NCBI GenBank assembly: GCA_963799315.1
Contig: CAWCWP010000001.1
Location: 1,054,001-1,118,000 of the forward strand
Length of the DNA stretch: 64,000 nt
Reading direction: 5' to 3'
Origin: Parerythrobacter_A sp963799315
Lineage (GTDB): Bacteria; Pseudomonadota; Alphaproteobacteria; Sphingomonadales; Sphingomonadaceae
Shown: piece after piece, positions 57,225-64,000 of the stretch
Numbering within the stretch: the stretch's first letter is position 1
How the letters are laid out: each line of letters begins with the position of its first letter
The notes under the pieces: generated by a model
What the model was told of the DNA's origin: nothing
Database searches by the model: none
What the model saw: only the letters and a program-made list of their open reading frames with translations
Position numbers and translations under genes: made by a program

Positions 57225-57957
57225 TTATCCTGCACCGGACAGGATAAGAAACCCGCCGACCAACGCCACGGGCAGAATGCCGTCCGTCCGGTCGAAAACG
57301 CCGCCATGCCCCGGTATCAGTCGGGATGCGTCCTTGATGCCTGCCTTGCGCTTCAACCACGATTCAAACAGGTCGCCCGACTGGGCCAGCACCGCAACCA
57401 GCGCACCGCCAACGACAGCCATGACGATGGCGGCGATCGGCGTGAATCCCGTGCCGGCGGTCGCACCGAGCGAATCCTCTACACCGGGCTGCATATGCGC
57501 AGGAGCGAACAGCAGGATGATGCCGATCCACAGCGCCGCGCCGACCATCCCGCCCAGCAGGCCCGCCCAGGTCTTGTTGGGGCTGATGGTGGGCACGAGT
57601 TTCGGTCCGCCGATCTTGCGTCCGAAGAAATAGGCGAAGGTATCGACCGCCACGACTACGCCGACAATCTCCACCACGGCGACCGGCGTGAGCTTGGTCA
57701 GAACCCCGGCAGCAGCCGCGATATAGGCCCCGCCCGCCACCAGCCCGGCAAGGCGATGCGTCATTTTCGGCGTCGCCAACCCCACCATCCGAACGAATTC
57801 CGCGAAGGTAGCCAACGCGACCGCGACGATGAATCCGTCCAGCCAAAGTCCGCCAAGCACAGCCATCGTGCCCGCCACCAGCAGCATGACCACCGCCGAC
57901 GCCAGCCGCACCGGCAAGTCGGGATTGGCGGCCGCCGCGCGCAGTTTCTCGCGCTTC

Positions 57958-57971
<14 letters not shown>
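57225..57971 (-). CDS. cdsA: phosphatidate cytidylyltransferase
   Basis: Forms CDP-diacylglycerol from phosphatidate and CTP. The CdsA signature is complete: GDLFESWLKRKAGIKDASR followed by IPGHGGVFDRTDG, with SPNKTWAGLLGG earlier. About eight hydrophobic segments. Intact, 248 residues from ATG 57971. It supplies pgsA and pssA in this same window. Confidence 0.95.
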
Positions 57972-58658
<687 letters not shown>

Positions 58659-58701
58659 GCGCTGCCGGTCCCGCCAAACAGCAAAGGCGAGCGACGCAGG
58701 A

Positions 58702-59259
58702 TCACTGCGTCATGATTTCCTTTTCCTTCGCCGCTGCCGCTTCGTCCGTTTGCGTCACATATTTGTCGGTCAGTTCCTGCACATCGGTTTCGGACCGCTT
58801 GCGGTCGTCTTCGGAAATGTCCTTCGCCTTTTCGTCGGCCTTCAGGTCTTCCATCCCGTCGCGCCGGACATTGCGGATGGCGATCTTGGCGTTCTCGGCA
58901 TATTTGCCCGCCAGCTTCGCCAGATCCTTGCGCCGTTCCTCGGTCAGGTCGGGCATCGGCAGGCGCAGCGTCTGGCCATCGGTTGCTGGGTTGAGGCCGA
59001 GATTGGCCTTGGCAATACCCTTCTCCACCGCGCTGACATTGCTCTTGTCCCAGACCTGCACGCTCAGCATGCGCGCCTCCGGTGCGGACACGGTGGCCAC
59101 CTGGTTCAGCGGCATCATCGAGCCATAGACCTCGACCACGACGGGATCGAGCAGGCTGGTATTGGCGCGCCCCGTGCGCAGTCCCGAAAGATCGCCCTTC
59201 AGGCTTTCCACCGCACCCTGCATCCGGCGCTCGATATCGCTCTTGTCGTAATTCGCCAT
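58702..59259 (-). CDS. frr: ribosome recycling factor
   Basis: Splits post-termination ribosomes together with EF-G. ERRMQGAVESLKGDLSGLRT and GRANTSLLDPVVVEVYG at the N-terminus, then DLTEERRKDLAKLAGKYAE and IRNVRRDGMEDLK are typical. 185 residues from ATG 59259; frame intact. Confidence 0.97.
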   Translation of the reverse strand: MANYDKSDIERRMQGAVESLKGDLSGLRTGRANTSLLDPVVVEVYGSMMPLNQVATVSAPEARMLSVQVWDKSNVSAVEKGIAKANLGLNPATDGQTLRLPMPDLTEERRKDLAKLAGKYAENAKIAIRNVRRDGMEDLKADEKAKDISEDDRKRSETDVQELTDKYVTQTDEAAAAKEKEIMTQ

Positions 59260-59281
59260 GTCCGGCCCTTCCCTTCTTCTT

Positions 59282-60004
59282 TCAGCTATCTTGCGTGACG
59301 ACCGTCTGCGTGCCCGTTCCGGCAAGGACGCTGGCGACATTGCCGCGCTCGCGGATCGAGAACACCACGATCGGAATGCTGTTTTCCCGGCACAGCGCAA
59401 CGGCGGTCGCGTCCATGACTTTCAGGTTGTCCGCCAGCACTTGGTCGTAAGTGATTGTATCGAAGCGTTTTGCCTGCGGATTCGCTTTGGGATCGGCATC
59501 GTAAACGCCGTCGACGCTGGTGCCTTTCAGCAAGGCGTCGCACCCCATCTCCGCCGCGCGCAGCGCCGCACCGGTATCGGTGGTGAAAAACGGATTGCCG
59601 GTTCCTGCGGCGAAAATGACGATACGGCCCTTCTCCAGATGCCGTTCGGCGCGGCGGCGGATGTAGGGTTCGCATACGCTGTCCATCGGAATGGCGGACT
59701 GCACGCGCGTCTGCACGCCCAGCTTTTCCAGCGCATTCTGCATCGCCAGCGCATTCATCACCGTGGCGAGCATGCCCATATAATCGCCGGTCGTGCGGTC
59801 CAGCCCCCTCGCCGCACCGGCAATCCCGCGAAAGATATTGCCGCCGCCGATGACCAGGCAGACCTGCAAACCGGTTTCCTTCGCCGCCTGCACTTCCTGC
59901 GCCAGCCGCGCGACATATTCGGGGTCGATGCCGTATTCCTGCCCCCCCATCAGCACCTCTCCCGACAGTTTCAGCAGGATGCGTTTGTAGGCGGGGGCTG
60001 ACAT
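59282..60004 (-). CDS. pyrH: UMP kinase
   Basis: Hexameric UMP kinase. RILLKLSGEVLMG starts the protein; VIGGGNIFRGIAGA, DYMGMLATVMNALAMQNALE, GTGNPFFTTDTGAALRA and GTSVDGVYDADPK follow. 240 residues from ATG 60004, intact. It lies 22 bases upstream of frr and is probably cotranscribed. Confidence 0.97.
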   Translation of the reverse strand: MSAPAYKRILLKLSGEVLMGGQEYGIDPEYVARLAQEVQAAKETGLQVCLVIGGGNIFRGIAGAARGLDRTTGDYMGMLATVMNALAMQNALEKLGVQTRVQSAIPMDSVCEPYIRRRAERHLEKGRIVIFAAGTGNPFFTTDTGAALRAAEMGCDALLKGTSVDGVYDADPKANPQAKRFDTITYDQVLADNLKVMDATAVALCRENSIPIVVFSIRERGNVASVLAGTGTQTVVTQDS

Positions 60005-60184
60005 GGGATGCACGGTTTCCAGTGGCGAGAAGGTGTGACGCTTTGCCTAGCCCGCATCGGGTGCGTGCGCAAAGGGAAAGCGGTGTGCAGGCGGACGCAC
60101 CGGTGCGCTGCCTTGACGGGATGTCGCACGGCGATACTGCACCTGTATGGGGGTTTCGATGCACAGTCATGGGTTGCACAGGGC

Positions 60185-61069
60185 ATGAGCCGGAGGACTG
60201 ACCGCAGCGCTGACAGCGAGACAGGGAGTATACCGGCCAGTAAGCGCAAACGGGTATGGCTTACCGTCCTGCTACTCGCAGCAATCGCAGTGACCGGTAT
60301 CAAGGCATGGCACGACACCATGCGCGATCCGGTGGTGCGGAACGCCACAGTCGCGGTCGATCTACCCACCGGCACCGCGCCGCTGACCATCGCGCTTATA
60401 TCCGATATCCACGTAGCCGGGCCGGACATGCCGCCCGAACGGCTTGAACGGATAGTGGCGCAGGTCAACGCGCTGCAACCGGACCTTGTCGCGATTGCGG
60501 GCGACCTTGTCAGCGACAAGCGCACGGCGACGCATATCTACACGCCGGAACAGGTCGTTGCACCGCTGGCGGCATTGCGCGCGCCGCTTGGCGTCGTGGC
60601 GGTGCCGGGCAATCACGATCACTGGTTCGACATGCCCGCCCTCGCCCGCGAACTGCGCAAAGCCCGCATCACTCTGCTCGCCAACGACGCCGCGCGCTTC
60701 GGTACACTGGCCGTGGGCGGGCTGGACGACGACTACACCGGCCGCGCCGACCTCGATGCAACGCTAGCCGCCATGCGCGCGGCGGGCGGCGTTCCGGTGA
60801 TGCTCAGCCACAGTCCCGACCCGTTTGCCGTCATGCCCGCCGAAGTCCGCCTCACGCTGGCGGGGCACACCCATTGCGGGCAAATCGGTTATCCGTGGGG
60901 TGGCGCGCCCGCGCATATGTCCGATTATGGCGACCGCTATGCCTGCGGCCGTGTGGACGAGGACGGCAGGACGCTGATCGTCGGCGCGGGCCTCGGCACC
61001 AGCATCCTGCCCGTGCGGCTGTTCACCGCGCCGGAAATCTGGCTGGTAAAACTGGTCCCGCGCAACTGA
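60185..61069 (+). CDS. metallophosphoesterase with an N-terminal membrane anchor
   Basis: A calcineurin-like phosphoesterase of the YkuE/LpxH-like group. One hydrophobic segment (VWLTVLLLAAIAVTGI) anchors it; the metal motifs SDIHVAG, GDLVSD, GNHDHWF, LSHSPDPF and GHTHCGQIG are all complete. ATG 60185 is chosen (294 residues); the frame extends upstream into a 180-bp gap divergent from pyrH in which I see no other feature. Substrate unknown; lipid or nucleotide phosphoesters are typical. Confidence 0.9.
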   Translation: MSRRTDRSADSETGSIPASKRKRVWLTVLLLAAIAVTGIKAWHDTMRDPVVRNATVAVDLPTGTAPLTIALISDIHVAGPDMPPERLERIVAQVNALQPDLVAIAGDLVSDKRTATHIYTPEQVVAPLAALRAPLGVVAVPGNHDHWFDMPALARELRKARITLLANDAARFGTLAVGGLDDDYTGRADLDATLAAMRAAGGVPVMLSHSPDPFAVMPAEVRLTLAGHTHCGQIGYPWGGAPAHMSDYGDRYACGRVDEDGRTLIVGAGLGTSILPVRLFTAPEIWLVKLVPRN

Positions 61070-61211
61070 GCGTTTTCCTACATCGACATGCCGCGTTACC
61101 TTCGGCGTGTTCTTTCTCATCCGAATCCAACACCGGGCCGCTTTCGCCGTTTTATGCAAATGGCATTCTGCATGTGTTTCGATAATAGCCGGCAAGCGTC
61201 AACTTGGTGTC

Positions 61212-61252
61212 AAAATACAAAACGGCCACCGAACCGCGTGGTCCGATGGCCG
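61212..61252 (-). terminator. rho-independent terminator of the rpsB-tsf transcript
   Basis: Read on the minus strand, CGGCCATCGGACC and GGTTCGGTGGCCG form a 13-bp stem with a few G-U pairs and a 4-nt loop, followed directly by TTTTGTATTTT. It lies 41 bases past the tsf stop. Confidence 0.85.
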
Positions 61253-61293
61253 CTTTGAATGCGTATTGAAGGAAGTGACAGGAAGGCGTGGTG

Positions 61294-62220
61294 TCAGCCT
61301 TTGACTGCCGCCGCGACTTCCGCTGCGAAATCGCCTTCTTCCTTCTCGATACCTTCGCCAAGCTGGTAGCGAACGAAGTCGGTCAGCACGATGTCGGTTC
61401 CGGCATCCTTGCCCGCCTTCGCCACCACGTCGGCAATCGGCGTCTTGTTGTCGATCACGAACAGCTGGCTGAGCAGCGCGTTTTCCTTGGCGAATTTCTT
61501 CACCGCGCCTTCGACCATCTTTTCCTGCACGTTTTCCGGCTTGCCGCTTTCCGCCGCCTTCTCCGCCGCGATGGCGCGTTCGCGGGCAATCAGTTCGGGG
61601 TCGAGGCCGTCGGCATTCAGCGCCTGCGGGAAGGCAGCGGCGATGTGCATGGCCAGCTGCTTGCCCAGCGGTTCGAGCACATCGGCACCCGCCGCGCTTT
61701 CCAGCGCGACCAACACGCCGATCTTGCCCAGGTTAGGGGCGACGGCGTTGTGCATGTAGGGCACGACCATGCCGGACGACACGGCGACCGTCTTCATGCG
61801 GCGCACCTGCTGGTTCTCGCCGATGGTGGCGACATTGTCGGTCAGCTTGTCGGAAACCGTGCCGCCGTCGGGATAGTCCATCGCCTTCAGCGCTTCGACG
61901 TCGTCGGCATTCGCGCCGAGGGCGACCTGCGTCACCTTGCGGACGAAATCCTGGAACCGGTCGTTCTTGGCGACGAAATCGGTTTCGGAGTTCACTTCGA
62001 CGGCAACGCCCTTGGTGCCTTCCACGGCAACGCCGACAAGGCCTTCCGCCGCGGTCCGGCTCGATTTCTTCTGCGCGGTGGCAAGACCCTTGGCGCGAAG
62101 GGCGTCGACTGCCGCTTCGATATCGCCATCGGTTTCGACCAGTGCCTTTTTCGCGTCCATCATGCCGGCGCCGGTTTTCTCGCGCAGGGCCTTGATATCG
62201 GCGGTTGTGAAATTCGCCAT
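61294..62220 (-). CDS. tsf: elongation factor Ts
   Basis: Nucleotide exchange factor for EF-Tu. The N-terminal UBA part ADIKALREKTGAGMMDAKKA and the core VNSETDFVAKNDRFQDFV are diagnostic. 308 residues, intact, ending in AAEVAAAVKG. It follows rpsB by 125 bases. Confidence 0.98.
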   Translation of the reverse strand: MANFTTADIKALREKTGAGMMDAKKALVETDGDIEAAVDALRAKGLATAQKKSSRTAAEGLVGVAVEGTKGVAVEVNSETDFVAKNDRFQDFVRKVTQVALGANADDVEALKAMDYPDGGTVSDKLTDNVATIGENQQVRRMKTVAVSSGMVVPYMHNAVAPNLGKIGVLVALESAAGADVLEPLGKQLAMHIAAAFPQALNADGLDPELIARERAIAAEKAAESGKPENVQEKMVEGAVKKFAKENALLSQLFVIDNKTPIADVVAKAGKDAGTDIVLTDFVRYQLGEGIEKEEGDFAAEVAAAVKG

Positions 62221-62345
62221 CGGGCGTTCCTTCTGTCTTGGTGTGTGCGTTGCAATGCAGCGCCCGTCAGCGGGCGCATGACGCAGCTAGAGATGTGCTG
62301 CGACGGCGCGATGACAAGGGCCACCGCGCCGTCGCACGCAAAGGG

Positions 62346-63095
62346 TCAGGCGGCCGCGGTTTCCACCGGCGGTTCGGCCATTTCGCCGACTTGTCCGCTG
62401 TCCTGCACCGCATCGCCCTTGCCGCTGGTGGCGGCTTCGGCAATCGCGTCGCAATACAGGCGCACGGCGCGGCTGGCGTCGTCATTGCCCGGTACAGGGA
62501 AAGCGATGCCGCTGGGATCGACATTGGTGTCGAGCACGGCAATCACGGGAATGCCGAGGACGTTGGCTTCCTTGATGGCCAGCTCTTCCTTGTTCGCGTC
62601 GATCACGAACATGACGTCGGGAATGCTGCCCATGTCGCGGATACCGCCGAGCGAAAGTTCCAGCTTGTCACGCTGGCGCGTCAGCTGGAGGACTTCCTTC
62701 TTGGTCAGGCCGGACGTTTCGCCGGCGAGCTGCTCGTCGAGTTCCTTCATGCGCTTGATGCGCTGCGAAATGGTCTTCCAGTTGGTCAGCATCCCGCCGA
62801 GCCAGCGGTGGTTGACGAAATGCTGGCCCGAAGCCCGCGCCGCTTCTGCAATCGGCTCCTGCGCCTGGCGCTTGGTGCCGACGAACAGAACCTTGCCGCC
62901 CGAACGCACGGTCGATGAAACGAAGTCGAGCGCGCGCGCGAACAGCGGCACGGTCTGCGACAGGTCGATGATATGGACACCGTTGCGCGCGCCGAAAATA
63001 TACGGCTTCATGCGCGGGTTCCAGCGGTGGGTCTGGTGGCCGAAATGCGATCCGGCCTCGATCAGTTGCTGCATCGTGACGGTAGGTGCCGCCAT
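62346..63095 (-). CDS. rpsB: 30S ribosomal protein uS2
   Basis: Small-subunit protein. LIEAGSHFGHQTHRWNPRM, YIFGARNGVHIIDLSQT, VLFVGTKRQAQE, HRWLGGMLTNWKTI and VIAVLDTNVDPSGIAFPVPG are diagnostic. 249 residues with a Thr/Ala/Val-rich tail; intact. GGAAAGGA is the ribosome binding site. Confidence 0.98.
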   Translation of the reverse strand: MAAPTVTMQQLIEAGSHFGHQTHRWNPRMKPYIFGARNGVHIIDLSQTVPLFARALDFVSSTVRSGGKVLFVGTKRQAQEPIAEAARASGQHFVNHRWLGGMLTNWKTISQRIKRMKELDEQLAGETSGLTKKEVLQLTRQRDKLELSLGGIRDMGSIPDVMFVIDANKEELAIKEANVLGIPVIAVLDTNVDPSGIAFPVPGNDDASRAVRLYCDAIAEAATSGKGDAVQDSGQVGEMAEPPVETAAA

Positions 63096-63416
63096 AGGAT
63101 AATTCCTTTCCGGTTATACCTCTGGACGGCAGGAAACCCGAAGCGGGCACCGGTATGTGCGCCATCCATGTGGATTTGTGCGCAAACCATGCGGACAGGG
63201 TGCCCGCACTCGTTACGACGGCGCAGCCATTAGCGCGGCGGCACGTCGAAAGCCAGTGCGAAATTCGACCAACACAGCCTGCGCTAGAGAATAGCGTTTG
63301 ACACGATAGAACATTTAGGGAACACAGTGATTCCAGAACGAAGCGGGAACCAATTCGGGTTTCAGTCTTTTTAATGTTTCGCAATCGCCCCTTGGCGGGC
63401 GACCAACCTGAAAGGG
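63096..63416. promoter_or_regulatory. divergent upstream region of rpsB
   Basis: This 321-bp gap separates rpsB from the small plus-strand gene. It should hold the rpsB promoter and leader. The only consensus-like box I see is TTGACA at 63298-63303 on the plus strand, without a good -10 at standard spacing. No known leader motif could be confirmed by eye. Confidence 0.4.
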
Positions 63417-63665
63417 ATGTGTCGGATGTTTGAAGTTTTTCTGTTCGGAATGCTGCTAGTCGCAACCGGACTCAGCGCCGCGGTTCTGGCCGATTGTGCA
63501 GTTCGTGGAACGCGCGCCTATCGACGCAATGCAATGGCGGTTCGTGGCCCGGTCCCGATTGGTGCGGTCACGCGCCGAAACAGGGCGCCCCGTATTCGGT
63601 TTGCGAAGCAGATGCGAAGTCGCGCTGCTCAGGCTACGCCGCAGCGGACGCCCGTTGCCGCCTGA
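63417..63665 (+). CDS. small single-span membrane protein
   Basis: 82 residues with one N-terminal helix (FLFGMLLVATGLSAAVLA) and a long Arg-rich soluble tail. AAAGGG directly precedes ATG 63417; ATG 63426 is the other candidate. The tail overlaps the end of pssA by 32 bases on the opposite strand. No family recognised. Confidence 0.6.
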   Translation: MCRMFEVFLFGMLLVATGLSAAVLADCAVRGTRAYRRNAMAVRGPVPIGAVTRRNRAPRIRFAKQMRSRAAQATPQRTPVAA

Positions 63666-64000
63666 CCCGTGAATACCGCAGCACCGCCAGTGGCATGAAC
63701 AACAGGTAGGCGATCGAGATCGCCGCCAGTGTCCACCACGGTTCGAGCAGTAGTGCCGCAAATAGCAGGCCGACGAACGCGATAAGCTCCAGCCGGACAT
63801 TGCGGCGCGGACGCATCGCCGCCCAGCCGAATGTCGCCATGTTGGAAATCATCAGGAAAGCGATGACCGCCATCCATGCAGCGGTCAGGATAGGTTCGCG
63901 GAAAATATCGCTGCCGGTCGCCATCCACAGATAGAACGGCAGAAATGCGACCCCTGCCGCAACGGGCGCAGGAATACCGGTGAGATAGCCAGCCGACTTG
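63634..64000 (-). CDS. pssA: CDP-diacylglycerol-serine O-phosphatidyltransferase, 5' part outside the window
   Basis: C-terminal part of the phosphatidylserine synthase of the PssA/CDP-alcohol family. From the window edge the frame reads KSAGYLTGIPAPVAAGVAF, then several hydrophobic helices (ILTAAWMAVIAFLMISNM; LIAFVGLLFAALLLEPWW) and a basic tail. The catalytic D-x2-DG-x2-AR motif must lie beyond 64000, so the call rests on the C-terminal FTGIPAP-like block and helix pattern. Confidence 0.82.
   Translation of the reverse strand, partial: KSAGYLTGIPAPVAAGVAFLPFYLWMATGSDIFREPILTAAWMAVIAFLMISNMATFGWAAMRPRRNVRLELIAFVGLLFAALLLEPWWTLAAISIAYLLFMPLAVLRYSRVRRQRASAAA

Noticed and set aside
61070..61211. 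A small gene between the metallophosphoesterase and the tsf terminator
   Set aside because: Only short frames without a ribosome binding site or recognisable sequence were found.

Overview
The window looks like a chromosomal segment of a high-GC alphaproteobacterium of the order Sphingomonadales, most likely an Erythrobacteraceae/Sphingomonadaceae relative. The grounds are a C4-pathway 5-aminolevulinate synthase, the conserved block rpsB-tsf-pyrH-frr-uppS-cdsA-dxr-rseP-bamA-skp-fabZ, a System I cytochrome c maturation cluster, a bL31 without zinc cysteines, and the short palindromic repeats common in sphingomonad genomes. Naming a genus would be a guess.

Layout. 1-8.5 kb: era, topA, a GIY-YIG gene among palindromic repeats, dprA-plsY, murI, hemA. 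8.6-13.5 kb: a four-domain cyclic-di-GMP protein, a nitroreductase, a helix-turn-helix protein of unknown role, and an AT-richer DUF3885 gene between two direct repeats. 13.5-19.7 kb: a spermidine (carboxyspermidine route) gene set, namely a type III ornithine/lysine decarboxylase, nspC and carboxy(nor)spermidine dehydrogenase. It is interrupted by lemA/DUF3137 and by a GxxExxY gene between near-identical 34-bp inverted repeats; a second, gene-free element with nested inverted repeats lies just upstream. 19.7-24.1 kb: a PLP dehydratase, two overlapping MAPEG genes, trxB, a phosphatase, a response regulator and tRNA-Met. 24.1-31 kb: a 2'-5' RNA ligase-like gene, mltG-fabF-acpP, aspS and rnd. 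31-43 kb: oxyR, a PilZ protein, pgsA, a major facilitator, an EVE protein, a GGDEF/EAL-like protein, dapF-mtaB-ftsY-yciB and kup. 43-48 kb: ccmC-D-E-F-G-H-I. 48-51 kb: an amino-acid dehydrogenase, tRNA-His, a prolyl-hydroxylase-like/monooxygenase pair and rpmE. 51-64 kb: the envelope and translation block, a metallophosphoesterase and the 3' part of pssA at the right edge.

How the genes work together. plsY, pgsA, cdsA and pssA cover much of phospholipid synthesis. fabF, acpP and fabZ belong to fatty acid synthesis. bamA, skp, rseP, uppS, murI, dapF and mltG serve outer membrane and cell wall building. Two large GGDEF/EAL proteins and a stand-alone PilZ protein form a local cyclic-di-GMP group.

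Quality. Very many genes, including essential ones (topA, aspS, bamA, ftsY, dxr, uppS, fabF, murI), are broken by single-base frameshifts, while others (hemA, trxB, rseP, tsf, rpsB, pyrH, frr) are intact. I read these as sequencing or assembly errors rather than gene decay. I annotate each such gene over its inferred full span and give approximate break positions.
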